Part shown: positions 8,369-17,753 of the stretch, one piece after another
Layout of the letters: each line of letters starts with the position of its first letter
How positions within the stretch are numbered: position 1 is the first letter of the stretch
From: Bacteroidia bacterium
GTDB taxonomy: Bacteria; Bacteroidota; Bacteroidia; Bacteroidales; Prolixibacteraceae
Direction of reading: 5' to 3'
NCBI GenBank assembly: GCA_026391315.1
Contig: JAPLDT010000035.1
Location: 1-48,647, forward strand
DNA: 48,647 nt
Program-made: the position numbers and the translations under genes
Notes under the pieces: model-generated
What the model was told of the DNA's origin: nothing
The model's input: the letters and a program-made list of their open reading frames with translations, nothing else
The model's database searches: none

Positions 8369-9658
8369 TCATTTGGGAAAGAAATCAAACAAATCGTAAT
8401 CCGGCCATCTGTTTATTTTTCGTAGCGTTGCCGACATAATACGATCCATCTCAATGGCAAGATGCGGACCTTTGTAATTACTGGTATTGGTTATCATGAC
8501 CCAGGAAATGCCATTGGGTTCTCTCTTAACGAGCGCCGACGAGCCGGGAAGTGTTCCTGTTCTCCACCATTCGCCGTTCTCATTGGTGCTTCGCCAGCCC
8601 AATGGATCCAGGCCATTTTCATCAACATGAGTCATTTCGGCAATACTTTTGGCCGAAAGGATATCTTTTGTTCGTGAATCTCCGTCAATAACCACCAGAA
8701 GCTTCATCAAATCAACGGGAGAGGCAATCCAACCGCCTGCGGATCCCAACAAGGCCATATTTGTGCTTCCATATATCTTCGGTACCATTCGTCCACTACC
8801 ATCATAGGCCTCGACCGGTTGCGCATCTTCCGGCTGGTAATATCGAACCTCCTCCAAAAGCTTTTCATTTTCAAAACTCCCCCCAAGCTGCATGTCAAAA
8901 ATGTGCGCAGGCTTAAGAATATTTTCTTTGACGTATTTTTCATAGCTGGTTTTGGAGGCTCGTGCCACGACTTCTCCAAGAATCATGTAACCCAGGTTAG
9001 AATAGGCGCTTGAAGACCCTGGTTCAAAATGCAGACGTTTGGATGTAACAAACTTTAAATAAGAATTAATTTTTAATGGCATCGGATCGCCTGTCTGCTC
9101 AGAAACGATTCTTGGAAGAAAAGCGATGTCTCCATATCTTTGGGTCCATCCACCGGAGTGATTCAAAAGATTTCGTATAGTAATGTTTTCCAGTCTGTTA
9201 TCCTTTATTTTACCGAGTTTTTCGTCGTTAAGAATTCCATATTTTCCGAAGACCTTACCATCCAGCTTGATTTTTCCACTCTCAACCAGTTTCATGATGG
9301 CAATTGAGGTAATCAATTTGGAAACACTGGCAATTCTGAATAGCTGTTCAGGTGATGCCAAAATCTTTGCTTCCGTGTCGGCATATCCATATCCCTTGGC
9401 AAAAATAAGTTTCTCGTCTTTTACTATTGCAACAGCCAATCCCTTTAAAAGATTTTGTTCCCTGAACCTTTCAAAGCTTTTATCAAGCAAATCAGTGTTC
9501 TCAGACTGGATTATCTTCTTAATTATCAATTTATTAATCCTTTGCTTTTCCAGAAGTGCAATCTTATTAGGCACATTTTGAGGATGAAAGCCATAAAATG
9601 CAGGTATTAGCAGAAAGATAAGAGTGACAAAAGTGAACCGTATAAAATTGGAACGCAT
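8369..9658 (-). CDS. Serine hydrolase, class C beta-lactamase / esterase fold
   Basis: This exported penicillin-binding-protein-like hydrolase has about 429 residues from the preferred start. The start MRSNFIRFTFVTLIFLLIPA gives a clean signal peptide; an upstream in-frame ATG adds eight unlikely residues. Catalytic motifs are visible: SxxK as ASVSK in RIASVSKLITSIAIM, YxN as YSN in SSAYSNLGYMILGE, and a KTG-like RTG in WWRTGTLPGSSAL. The family covers D-amino peptidases, esterases and class C beta-lactamases, so no precise substrate can be stated. It probably acts in the periplasm. It stands between pyrD and E2 without tight coupling to either. Confidence 0.83.
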   Translation of the reverse strand: MRSNFIRFTFVTLIFLLIPAFYGFHPQNVPNKIALLEKQRINKLIIKKIIQSENTDLLDKSFERFREQNLLKGLAVAIVKDEKLIFAKGYGYADTEAKILASPEQLFRIASVSKLITSIAIMKLVESGKIKLDGKVFGKYGILNDEKLGKIKDNRLENITIRNLLNHSGGWTQRYGDIAFLPRIVSEQTGDPMPLKINSYLKFVTSKRLHFEPGSSSAYSNLGYMILGEVVARASKTSYEKYVKENILKPAHIFDMQLGGSFENEKLLEEVRYYQPEDAQPVEAYDGSGRMVPKIYGSTNMALLGSAGGWIASPVDLMKLLVVIDGDSRTKDILSAKSIAEMTHVDENGLDPLGWRSTNENGEWWRTGTLPGSSALVKREPNGISWVMITNTSNYKGPHLAIEMDRIMSATLRKINRWPDYDLFDFFPK

Positions 9659-9712
9659 ACAAATGTGAATTACATGTGTCAATAATTGATTGTATTTTTT
9701 ATATGCGATTAA

Positions 9713-10624
9713 TTACAATTGTAATCCGCCTATGATCTCTTTGATAGATTTAAATTTGTGTCTATCAAGATAATTGTCAATTCCTGCAATGATATGCTGA
9801 CTGGCCATAGGATCGATAAAATTGGCTGTTCCAACCTGGATTGCTGAGGCTCCGGCAAGGAAAAATTCGATGGCATCCGTTGAATTCATAATTCCTCCTA
9901 TTCCAACAACAGGAATCTTAACCGATTTAGATACTTGCCAAACCATCCGAAGTGCAACAGGCTTAATGGCCGGACCGGAAAGTCCACCTGTGACAGTTGA
10001 AAGTACAGGTTTTCTGCTTTCCGCATGAATGGCCATTGCCAAAATTGTATTAATCAAAGAGACACTGTCTGCACCGCTTGCCTCCACAGCAAGTGCAATA
10101 TCGGTTATGTTGGTTACATTTGGTGACAATTTAACCATCAAAGGTTTGTGATAGACCTTCCTGACTGCTTTTACCACAGCCTCTGCAGCAGGACAGCTCG
10201 TGCCAAATGCCATGCCACCCTCCTTCACATTTGGACACGAAATATTGAGTTCAATACCAGCGATGTGATCCAGTTCATTGATTTGTTCGGCACAGGCAAT
10301 GTACTCTTCGACTGTAGATCCCGAAACATTGACCAAAATATTGGTATCGTATACGAGCAAACGCGGATAGATATTCTCTGCAAAATATTTAACCCCTCCG
10401 TTTTGTAACCCAACTGCATTAAGCATTCCTGAGGGGGTTTCAGCCATTCTGGGATAGGAATTTCCCTGTCGGGGATGAAGGGTGGTTCCTTTTACAACAA
10501 AACCTCCCAGGCTATTCAGATCAAAGAAATCATCAAACTCAACGCCAAAACCAAAGGTGCCGGATGCAGTCATCACCGGATTTTTGAGCTTTAGTCCGGC
10601 AATATCTATACTTAATTCTGCCAT
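9713..10624 (-). CDS. pyrD: Dihydroorotate dehydrogenase, class 1B catalytic subunit
   Basis: This 303-residue FMN enzyme oxidises dihydroorotate to orotate in pyrimidine synthesis. Motifs include the N-terminal [39 protein letters not shown], and the active-site region [18 protein letters not shown] with the class 1 catalytic cysteine. The C-terminal part has the FMN phosphate site [20 protein letters not shown]. Class 1B enzymes need the PyrK partner to pass electrons to NAD, and pyrK overlaps this gene by 13 bp immediately upstream, which confirms the class and implies translational coupling. Confidence 0.96.
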   Translation of the reverse strand: MAELSIDIAGLKLKNPVMTASGTFGFGVEFDDFFDLNSLGGFVVKGTTLHPRQGNSYPRMAETPSGMLNAVGLQNGGVKYFAENIYPRLLVYDTNILVNVSGSTVEEYIACAEQINELDHIAGIELNISCPNVKEGGMAFGTSCPAAEAVVKAVRKVYHKPLMVKLSPNVTNITDIALAVEASGADSVSLINTILAMAIHAESRKPVLSTVTGGLSGPAIKPVALRMVWQVSKSVKIPVVGIGGIMNSTDAIEFFLAGASAIQVGTANFIDPMASQHIIAGIDNYLDRHKFKSIKEIIGGLQL

Positions 10625-11391
10625 TTTAACTGTTTTATATCAAATACAGGTCCGTCGGTACACACACACCGGTGTCCTCCGGTTGTCTCAGTAACGCAAC
10701 AAAGGCACACACCATAGCCACATGCCATGGTATTCTCGAGGGATACTTCGCAATCAACACTATTTAGATGTGCAAGCCTGGCAACAGCCTTCATCATTGG
10801 CTCAGGACCACAAGTATATATCCTATCAAAGCTTTTTAATTCTTCACCAAAAAGGGCATGATTAGTCACAAACCCCTCTGTTCCATGGCTCCCGTCTTCG
10901 GTGGTTGTATGAATTGTCCCATACTTGGCGAAGTTCTCCAGTTCAACCAAATCTTCACCAGTCCTTGCACCAAGCAAAATTTCAATCTGGTGATTATCTT
11001 GTTTTAACATGGTTGCCAGAAGCATCAATGGTGCAATTCCAACCCCACCACCAACAAGTAACACCTTCGATCTTTTTGCAGGGAAAGTGTAACCTCTGCC
11101 CAAAGGAAAGATTACGCTAAGTGTATCTCCAACCAAACTTTTAGACAAAGCCTTGGTACCCTCACCTATTCCTTTAATCAGAATAAAGATGGAATTACAT
11201 TTGTAATCAACTTGAAAAATCGAAAACGGCCGCCTTAGAAATACTTTTTGTGATTTATCAACCAAAATATTGGCAAACTGTCCGGGAAGTATCCCTTCCA
11301 AAAGAACCTCAGACTTTAATTCCAGGAGTGCATGGTCTTTATTTAGCCTTTGGTTTGAAACAACCTTAAGGTTCTGCACTGATTTTTTCAT
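10612..11391 (-). CDS. pyrK: Dihydroorotate dehydrogenase electron-transfer subunit
   Basis: PyrK carries FAD and a [2Fe-2S] cluster and links the PyrD FMN to NAD. The start is set at [16 protein letters not shown] (259 residues, the normal family length); a longer open frame upstream would add 44 residues with no family similarity and would overlap the HTH gene. Visible features are the FAD motif [12 protein letters not shown], the NAD-binding [13 protein letters not shown], the CGPEPMM motif, and the C-terminal cysteine set in [20 protein letters not shown] and RCVCTDG that binds the iron-sulfur cluster. It lies 49 bp behind the HTH regulator and overlaps pyrD by 13 bp. Confidence 0.95.
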   Translation of the reverse strand: MKKSVQNLKVVSNQRLNKDHALLELKSEVLLEGILPGQFANILVDKSQKVFLRRPFSIFQVDYKCNSIFILIKGIGEGTKALSKSLVGDTLSVIFPLGRGYTFPAKRSKVLLVGGGVGIAPLMLLATMLKQDNHQIEILLGARTGEDLVELENFAKYGTIHTTTEDGSHGTEGFVTNHALFGEELKSFDRIYTCGPEPMMKAVARLAHLNSVDCEVSLENTMACGYGVCLCCVTETTGGHRCVCTDGPVFDIKQLKWQN

Positions 11392-11440
11392 TCGTAAATA
11401 AATTGCATTGGAGTAATGCGCAAATATAGCCAAAATAGGG

Positions 11441-12028
11441 TTAGGAAGGCCTGTATACGTTGAAAGTTTTGTCTTTGTAAAAGAAGAGGATTTGTTCAAT
11501 TTCCTTACCTTGAATGGTAACATCCTGAATTGTTGGTGCCTGATTTATGATTTGATCCAATTTTGATCCATTATTTGATCCATCCGGGGTTTGTAGGGGA
11601 TTTACATTAACTGATTCAACAAAAGGTTTTTTAGCCTCTACAAAGGGAATCGCCGAAAGATTATCTCCTTCAGATGCTGGGAGGGAATTATGAAATAGAT
11701 CAGGATTCATAGTCTCAACAGGATGAGGTTGAAACTCCTGTTGCTGGGGCAATTGAGGCTCCTCTGCCCTGCTTTGAATAGGCTCAGGATAGGAAGTAGA
11801 AGCCGGTGCAGCGCTCTTCCCTAAATTCATTTCCCCCTCTCCAATCATTAACCAACGTGAGTTGAGGGAAGGATAAACCTGAAGCATCTTTTGAATAAAT
11901 GCGGCACTCGGATAGTTGCGGCCATTTAAAATATGAGACATGCTGGATCTTTGAACCCCTATTTTATCTGCAAATTCGGCAGGTGAGATTTTCTCAGAAA
12001 CCAGAAATTGAACGATTCGATCTTTCAT
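11441..12028 (-). CDS. XRE-type helix-turn-helix regulator with Q/P-rich tail
   Basis: This 195-residue protein has an N-terminal XRE/Cro-like HTH (MKDRIVQFLVSEKISPAEFA, then DKIGVQRSSMSHILNGRNYP) covering residues 1-65. A proline- and glutamine-rich, probably disordered stretch follows, and a short conserved-looking C-terminus (IEQILFFYKDKTFNVYRPS). The start at 12028 is preferred because it begins at the HTH and lies just after the predicted transcription start. Longer open frame upstream is not needed. It heads the pyrK-pyrD transcription unit. Palindromic TGTAA-N9-TTACA overlaps its own -7 element, so autoregulation is likely. Whether it controls pyrimidine genes specifically is inference from the operon. 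Confidence 0.82.
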   Translation of the reverse strand: MKDRIVQFLVSEKISPAEFADKIGVQRSSMSHILNGRNYPSAAFIQKMLQVYPSLNSRWLMIGEGEMNLGKSAAPASTSYPEPIQSRAEEPQLPQQQEFQPHPVETMNPDLFHNSLPASEGDNLSAIPFVEAKKPFVESVNVNPLQTPDGSNNGSKLDQIINQAPTIQDVTIQGKEIEQILFFYKDKTFNVYRPS

Positions 12029-12046
12029 GATAGTGCTACTTTTGCA

Positions 12047-12077
12047 CAAATGTAACAATTGTGATTACAATTTGCAA
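12047..12077 (-). promoter_or_regulatory. Bacteroidota-type promoter of HTH-pyrKD with overlapping operator
   Basis: On the minus strand a -33 TTG (12077-12075) is followed after 20 nt by a perfect -7 TACATTTG (12054-12047). The expected RNA start leaves a leader of only about 10-15 nt before the HTH start. An inverted repeat TGTAACAATTGTGATTACA (12051-12069) overlaps the -7 box, a good position for a repressor. Confidence 0.7.
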
Positions 12078-12088
12078 CAAACAAATTC

Positions 12089-12134
12089 TTACATATGTAA
12101 CGCGTAAAAACTAATCATATATTACATATGTAAC
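12089..12134. promoter_or_regulatory. Two TTACATATGTAA palindromes upstream of the HTH promoter
   Basis: The perfect 12-bp palindrome TTACATATGTAA occurs at 12089-12100 and again at 12122-12133, 33 bp (about three helical turns) apart, each followed by C. A related inverted repeat GTTAC-AAAA-GTAAC lies at 12393-12406. They share the TGTAA half-site with the operator inside the promoter and are likely binding sites of the adjacent HTH protein. Confidence 0.5.
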
Positions 12135-12448
12135 TTGTCCATTGGTTCAAATAAGTAGCCTGTTAAAATTCAACTCGAATTAATTATTTAATAAAACTAT
12201 TTAAAACATTGGTTATTATGAATATGTGTTTGAATTTATTTGCAAAAATACCTCTCTTGATCGGTTTGTTTCCAAATGTAAACAAAGACTATGATCTTTT
12301 AGTTTTATAAAATACTTTATTTAGCTGAAAATGACTACACTAAATTAGTATTTATTGTATCTGATTGCAACTAAAATTTGATGATTTTGGTCGTTACAAA
12401 AGTAACTTTAGTCTGCTCTGATTTATTTACTTCAAGAATCTGTCATAC
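12135..12448. other. AT-rich intergenic stretch without gene
   Basis: Apart from the GTTAC-AAAA-GTAAC inverted repeat at 12393-12406 I see no open frame, RNA gene or repeat here. It separates two leftward transcription units. Confidence 0.5.
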
Positions 12449-12469
12449 TTCTCACAAAGTCTGTGAGAA
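12449..12469 (-). terminator. Terminator-like hairpin after the HExxH protein gene
   Basis: A perfect 8-bp stem (TTCTCACA / TGTGAGAA) with a 5-nt loop starts 12 bases after the stop codon of the leftward gene. No T-run follows on the minus strand, so it may be a 3'-end stabiliser rather than an intrinsic terminator. Confidence 0.45.
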
Positions 12470-12480
12470 TTGTATAAAAA

Positions 12481-15387
12481 CTACATTCCTTTAAAGTTGA
12501 CCGAAAGAAGGAATTCTGAAGTGAACAATTTGGATTCGAATAAATAGGATTCTCTAACCCCTATTTTGAATGGTGCAATGAATCTCAGAAAATGGCATTC
12601 TGTGACCAACTCCGCGCCAGTCGAACTAAAAGTCTTGTTTATCGTATTGGTTGTCTGATGAATAGGAATGGAAATTTGGGCATAATCATAAAAAAGCCGC
12701 ATCGTTACCCGTTTTAGGTAGTAAAGATGCCAAATATGCCAGTCGGGTGAGAGTAATGGAAGCACATAATCACTTCTGAAGGTAGTCAGTGCGTTGTTGT
12801 CAACGTTTGTATAACCTCTGGGATAATAGATCAAATCATTAAAATAGGAGTTGGATGATTTTTTTATCTGATATCCTGTATATACCCGAATCCCCTGGTT
12901 GTACAAAAAACCTGGGAAATAGAAGGTTCCTTCAGCAGATACGATATTTCCAAGTTGACGGTCGCCAAAAGGAGTATGTCTGTACTGCAGATCGACAATT
13001 TGCCCCCACCTTGCCTGCACATCACGGGCACTCTGTTGCATAATGTTGTGTAAATAAAGCCTGTAGCTAAAAGGAATATAGCTTCCTCTGAAAATCATCG
13101 CAGGGGTTGCCTGATCCTGCCAGTTGTGCGAATAGCCGATCTGAATTTCCGGCTCAACTATTCGGTACATTTTCCCATGTGAAAAGTTAAATGGAATGAG
13201 TGCATCGAAGTGTGTATTCAAAACTTTCTTCGTGTAGGGAACTGCAACAGTGTCTTGTCCGATCAGTACATTCTTTGTATTGTAATGTCTGTTTATCTGA
13301 TAATATTCTGAACTCTCCTTACCATAATCACCATAAATCCTAAAAATTGGATACAAACCCGAATATTCGAACTTGCCTACCCATTTCCCTGCCTGGTCGA
13401 CCGATGAGTATTTGTAGCCCAATTGAGTGATTGCCGTGGTAAGTTTGTTCTGTGAAATAACTGAAAACCCGATATTTACAGTTGAATTGTCAGGATCAAC
13501 GTAGGCAGGCGACCAACTATGAATGTTGATAAGATTCTTGAATTTCACATACCTTTGGCTTGTATACCGGGAGGTGTCTGGTTTCGAAAAATCGATCGCT
13601 CCCTTTTCCTGAGCTGTCAATTTGTTAGACAAAGTATCCTGGAACCAGGATACTTGATCAGTTTCTTTCCACAAACTCTTTGTAACCTCTTTTGTGGCTA
13701 TTTTAAAGCCATTTGCTGAATAATCTGCAAAAACTAAAGTATTGTTATTGCCTGAACACTGAAGGTCCTTGATCCCATATTTAGCAGTGACGATCAGATA
13801 ACGCTTGTTTGTGTTAAGATCAATGGCAAATCCTTCAAATTTGCCATTTTGATTGGCTGAATAAAGGAGGTAATTGTTCCTTTGAACCGGTTTTTTAATC
13901 TCACCTGATATCGGATCAGTAATATTACTTATTTCCCCATTTGCCAAATTGATTCGAACAATAGATTTGCCCTTATCTCCAAGGTCGACAGCATAAATAG
14001 AACTGCCGTCTGTTGACCACGAGGGGGTAATGAAATAATGGCTCGCTTCTGCGTTAAAAACCTTTCTAATCAAATAGTTATCTGAATTAAGCAAGGCGAT
14101 GGAAGAGTGGTTAAGGTTATCTAGCTTTATTGCTGAAATCCATTTTCCATCCGGTGAAAACTCCGGAGCAAACAGCTTTTCGGAGAAAGTCTTTTCAGTC
14201 AATTTTCCACTTTGGATATCAAAAATCCGAAGAAGGGATTTGTCGCGGTGCGTCCACCGAAGGTCCGGCTTTGATTCAATCCAAACGATATTACCATTGG
14301 AAACACTCATTGATTCATCCAGAATAAATCCGGGCGAAAACAATTTTCTTTCAGTTTGGTTTTTATTAATCAATACCAGCTCCTGAATGTGCCCAAGTGA
14401 AGTTTTTAGCGCCACAATCGATGTATCATCCACAAAATGGGGATACCTATAGCTGATGTAATCGGTTGATGGTTCAACAATTCTCTTACCAGAAAGTATA
14501 GTATCTTCCTGTATATTAAGCTTAAACGGGTTTGTGTTCTTTAGGTTATTCATGATATCCCGGTAGTGTTCATCCTGATTTTTTCCTGTAGCCAGTTTCA
14601 AACCCCTTGATAATGAATTCAGTCCCAATGGATTTCTGGCAATATGGTGCAATACTTTTCCCCAAACCTCTCCCCCATTCTGATTCCGAATATTTGAAAC
14701 CATCTGATATCCAAGCTGATAATAATCCGGAATATAATCTTTGTAGGATCCAAGATAAGCCTTGTCGAAACTGTAAATACCCTTCTCGTCGACCTGCGCT
14801 TTTAATTCCATGGTAAAGGATGGCACCCTGCCACGACCCGTTGAGCTTAGTGCGGTCTCAGTAACAACAGCATCTCCCTCAAGGAACCAGAAGGGTAAAT
14901 AGGCCCCTATAACTATTGAAGCAGCTTGTTCACCCAATAAAATTTTAAAAATGACAGGTAATTCTGATTCAATTTTATCGATTTGAACATGATGTCTAAG
15001 TTCATGAGTGGCCAGTTGTTCAATCCACTCCTGGGCATATGTCTCCTGACTTGGCGTTGGGAACAGCTCGATCCTCGAAGGTGACCATGCCACAAATCCA
15101 TTGGACTTCATCGACTTAGTATGAAGTATTATCGTGATCTTTCTGGGCTGATTATTAAGCGTTACCCCGGAGTAGCTGTAAACTTTTTCAAAAATATGAG
15201 CAACTCTTTGACCTTCTGACTCATAATCTGATGGATACAAAATCTGAAAATGGTCAGTTTGGATTTGTTTCCACCTGATACCCCCGGGATCCTGTCCCGC
15301 TACAAAATACTGCCCTGAGACATTTTTAGGAACCAATAATATCAGGGCCAGCATTAATCCGGCAAGCAATCGCAGAAAGGTTTTCAA
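12481..15387 (-). CDS. Large outer-membrane-type protein with HExxH peptidase motif and TolB-like propeller
   Basis: The protein has 968 residues and a signal peptide (MKTFLRLLAGLMLALILLVP...VSGQ). Residues about 30-260 look like a gluzincin-type metallopeptidase: the zinc motif HELRHHVQ lies in EQLATHELRHHVQI and a candidate third ligand lies in PFWFLEGDAVVTETALS. Residues about 310-560 contain WD40/TolB-like blades (FSPDGKWISAIK, PSWSTDGSSIYAVD, NNTLVFADYSANG). The C-terminal third has alternating aromatic strands ending in phenylalanine-rich segments, as expected for an outer-membrane beta-barrel. I know no specific function. It is last in a leftward operon, 11 bp behind the Xaa-Pro aminopeptidase gene, so a role in peptide turnover at the cell surface is a reasonable inference. 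Confidence 0.72.
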   Translation of the reverse strand: MKTFLRLLAGLMLALILLVPKNVSGQYFVAGQDPGGIRWKQIQTDHFQILYPSDYESEGQRVAHIFEKVYSYSGVTLNNQPRKITIILHTKSMKSNGFVAWSPSRIELFPTPSQETYAQEWIEQLATHELRHHVQIDKIESELPVIFKILLGEQAASIVIGAYLPFWFLEGDAVVTETALSSTGRGRVPSFTMELKAQVDEKGIYSFDKAYLGSYKDYIPDYYQLGYQMVSNIRNQNGGEVWGKVLHHIARNPLGLNSLSRGLKLATGKNQDEHYRDIMNNLKNTNPFKLNIQEDTILSGKRIVEPSTDYISYRYPHFVDDTSIVALKTSLGHIQELVLINKNQTERKLFSPGFILDESMSVSNGNIVWIESKPDLRWTHRDKSLLRIFDIQSGKLTEKTFSEKLFAPEFSPDGKWISAIKLDNLNHSSIALLNSDNYLIRKVFNAEASHYFITPSWSTDGSSIYAVDLGDKGKSIVRINLANGEISNITDPISGEIKKPVQRNNYLLYSANQNGKFEGFAIDLNTNKRYLIVTAKYGIKDLQCSGNNNTLVFADYSANGFKIATKEVTKSLWKETDQVSWFQDTLSNKLTAQEKGAIDFSKPDTSRYTSQRYVKFKNLINIHSWSPAYVDPDNSTVNIGFSVISQNKLTTAITQLGYKYSSVDQAGKWVGKFEYSGLYPIFRIYGDYGKESSEYYQINRHYNTKNVLIGQDTVAVPYTKKVLNTHFDALIPFNFSHGKMYRIVEPEIQIGYSHNWQDQATPAMIFRGSYIPFSYRLYLHNIMQQSARDVQARWGQIVDLQYRHTPFGDRQLGNIVSAEGTFYFPGFLYNQGIRVYTGYQIKKSSNSYFNDLIYYPRGYTNVDNNALTTFRSDYVLPLLSPDWHIWHLYYLKRVTMRLFYDYAQISIPIHQTTNTINKTFSSTGAELVTECHFLRFIAPFKIGVRESYLFESKLFTSEFLLSVNFKGM

Positions 15388-15398
15388 TTTGTCAAACT

Positions 15399-17198
15399 TT
15401 AATCAGGTAAATGCAAGGGCGCACATTGAATTTTTAACCATTCAAGCACATCTGAATCAGGTATATGCGGCAATAATTTTTGGAGAACAGTTTCATGGTA
15501 ATGGTTTAACCAATTTAACTCATCAGAACTAAGCATCTCAATAACAATCAGATGCCTGTCAATTGGACAAAGCGAAACCGTTTCAAAGCACAGAAAATCT
15601 CCGAATTCAGTGCTGTCAGTCTTTTTACAGAAAAGAACATTTTCGATTCTGAGTCCATATTCACCCTCCCGGTAAATACCAGGTTCATTCGACAAAAGAT
15701 GACCTTCCGAAATGGGCTCATTGTTGAATTCAGCACGAATACTCATTGGTCCTTCATGAACAGATAAAAAATAACCTATTCCGTGTCCGGTTCCATGGCC
15801 ATAATTTATTCCTATATCCCACAATGACTTACGAGTAATTGAATCCAGCGAATAACCCTTTGTTCCAACCGGAAAGTGTGCAGTCGCCAGCGCAATGTGC
15901 GCTTTCAGACAACTTGTGAAGTCTTCCCGCTGCTTTGTGGTGGGCGGACCCAGACTTATTGTACGGGTGATGTCGGTGGTTCCGTCCAGGTATTGCCCCC
16001 CTGAATCAATGAGAAGCAAATTGTCGGGAGATATGCCAACATTGGTCTGATCCGTTGCATGATAATGAACAATGGCTCCATGAGATCCAAACCCTACAAT
16101 CGGATGAAAACTGTCTCCCTTGAACAAAGGTTGCTTCATTCTAAATTCATTCAGCTTTTTGCCAACAGAAGCTTCAGTAATATTTTCTTTCCCAATCACT
16201 TGATTCAGCCAGAAAAGCGAATAAACCATGGCTGTACCATCTTTTATATGCGCATTCCTGATATTTTCAATCTCCTTATGATCCTTAACTGCCTTTAATT
16301 TAGTGACTACTGCAACGGAAGTATCAATTTCATTGTGATCTGAAAGTGATCTGCTAATCTTATAATTCGTGCGAATTGGATCGACTTGGATTCGTTTATT
16401 GGATATTCGCGTGATAAATGAATAAAAATCACCGTATGGTTTGATTATTACTCCTTCTTCTTCCAGAGCATTTTCAAAATCGGTCTCTAATCTGCCGGGG
16501 TTGATAAATAACCAGACATTATCCTGATCCAGGTATCCGTATGCCGATACCAAAGGCGTATATTCAATTTCGTTGCCCCTCAAATTAAATACCCAGGCCA
16601 AATCATCGAGTAAAGTGATAACAGTTGATTCAATATTCTTTGAAACGAGCGCTTTTCGAACCATATCGAACTTCTCAATTCTGGATTTTCCGGCAAATTC
16701 TATAGGATATTCATAGGCCGGAGAATCTTGCGGAATGGGCCTATCCAACCAAATCTGATCAACCAGGTCCAGTTCAATGTCAATATGGATGCCATTCGCA
16801 GTCAATCTGGTCGTTAATTGAGTTGCTTCAGCAGTTGAAATGGTTGATCCATCGAAGGCGAATTTATTACCGGGTTTCAGATTCTTTAGCGCCCATTCTT
16901 CGAGTGAGACAGCAGCATCCGGCACTCTATCCTTCATTAACCTGATACCGCTATCTTGTAACTCCTCGGCTGCCTGAAGGAAATAGCGGGTATCGGTCCA
17001 AAGTAATACTTCATTAAGCGTAACCAGTACTTTGCCATAAGAACCGGTAAAGCCGCTTATCCACTTGCGTGTTTCCCACCTCTCAGGGATATATTCGCTC
17101 AAATGCGGATCTGTTCCCGTAATCAGATAGGCATCAATCTGATGCTTATTCATCAATTTCCTCAAACCGGAAATACGTTCAGCAATTATCATCGTCAC
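15399..17198 (-). CDS. Xaa-Pro aminopeptidase, M24B family
   Basis: This 599-residue cytosolic metalloaminopeptidase removes N-terminal residues in front of proline. Two creatinase-type N-terminal domains occupy about residues 1-310 (AYLITGTDPHLSEYIPERWE, LLDDLAWVFNLRGNEIEYTP). The pita-bread catalytic domain follows, with metal ligands in LLIDSGGQYLDGTTDITRT, HGTGHGIGYFLSVHEGP, SNEPGIYREGEYGLRIEN and the last acidic ligand in the same region. Length matches the large PepP-like form. Two start codons are possible, M1 and M3; no Shine-Dalgarno decides. It sits between a Nudix gene (33 bp away) and the HExxH protein gene (11 bp), all leftward. Confidence 0.92.
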   Translation of the reverse strand: MTMIIAERISGLRKLMNKHQIDAYLITGTDPHLSEYIPERWETRKWISGFTGSYGKVLVTLNEVLLWTDTRYFLQAAEELQDSGIRLMKDRVPDAAVSLEEWALKNLKPGNKFAFDGSTISTAEATQLTTRLTANGIHIDIELDLVDQIWLDRPIPQDSPAYEYPIEFAGKSRIEKFDMVRKALVSKNIESTVITLLDDLAWVFNLRGNEIEYTPLVSAYGYLDQDNVWLFINPGRLETDFENALEEEGVIIKPYGDFYSFITRISNKRIQVDPIRTNYKISRSLSDHNEIDTSVAVVTKLKAVKDHKEIENIRNAHIKDGTAMVYSLFWLNQVIGKENITEASVGKKLNEFRMKQPLFKGDSFHPIVGFGSHGAIVHYHATDQTNVGISPDNLLLIDSGGQYLDGTTDITRTISLGPPTTKQREDFTSCLKAHIALATAHFPVGTKGYSLDSITRKSLWDIGINYGHGTGHGIGYFLSVHEGPMSIRAEFNNEPISEGHLLSNEPGIYREGEYGLRIENVLFCKKTDSTEFGDFLCFETVSLCPIDRHLIVIEMLSSDELNWLNHYHETVLQKLLPHIPDSDVLEWLKIQCAPLHLPD

Positions 17199-17231
17199 AA
17201 CAGAATTTAATTTTATCTACTTTGCTTCTCC

Positions 17232-17753
17232 TCATTTGAGGTAAAACTGAATAATTTGTCGCATACTATTGGCGCACAAAGCTTTCGGATCAATTTTCTC
17301 GGGTCGGATGAATTCTATGGAGGCCACATCATCATCCGGCCTCAGGGAATCGAGTCCCTCAACTTCGCATAAATATGCCAAATCAATAGTTGGTACGACA
17401 AAATTGGAATAGGGATACAAGTTCGGGTAAGAGACCAAATAGCTCATTTTGGTAACCCGAAGGTTCAATTCCTCTTTGATTTCCCTAATAACCGCCTCCT
17501 CAGCCGACTCCATCGGTTCAACAAAACCTCCCGGAAGATCGAGCATTCCCTTGTTGGGTTCAAAAGCACGCCGCGTTAGCAGAAGTTCTCCTGAAGCATT
17601 GATTATCAGGCAAGCAACTGCCGCCGAACTGTTGATGTAGTAATGAAATTGGCACTCTTCGCACTTAAATGATCTGCCTTTGTCCCTGGCAAGAAAGGAA
17701 GATGAACCGCATTTGGGACAACAGGTAAATCCATGGTTGGTTTCATGCGTCAT
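17232..17753 (-). CDS. Nudix hydrolase with N-terminal zinc ribbon
   Basis: This 173-residue protein begins MTHETNHGFTCCPKCGSSSF. Four cysteines (CPKCG and CEEC) form a zinc ribbon at about residues 11-35. The Nudix domain follows with the box GGFVEPMESAEEAVIREIKE plus EL, fitting GX5EX7REUXEEXGU. It hydrolyses a nucleoside diphosphate linked to another moiety; NADH-pyrophosphatase-like and ADP-ribose-type enzymes share this layout, and the substrate is unknown. The start at 17753 is chosen because its ATG overlaps the stop codon of the esterase gene as TAATG, a classic coupling arrangement. A longer reading frame would intrude 30 bp into that gene. Confidence 0.88.
   Translation of the reverse strand: MTHETNHGFTCCPKCGSSSFLARDKGRSFKCEECQFHYYINSSAAVACLIINASGELLLTRRAFEPNKGMLDLPGGFVEPMESAEEAVIREIKEELNLRVTKMSYLVSYPNLYPYSNFVVPTIDLAYLCEVEGLDSLRPDDDVASIEFIRPEKIDPKALCANSMRQIIQFYLK

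Noticed and set aside
9183-9581. 132-codon serine-rich frame antisense to the serine hydrolase
   Set aside because: Biased composition mirrors lysine/glutamate codons on the other strand; no supporting signal.
9658-9690. ATGTGAATTACATGTGTC near the serine hydrolase start as a ninth island promoter
   Set aside because: It lacks the second TGTAAC at 15 nt and the TTTG box at the fixed distance.
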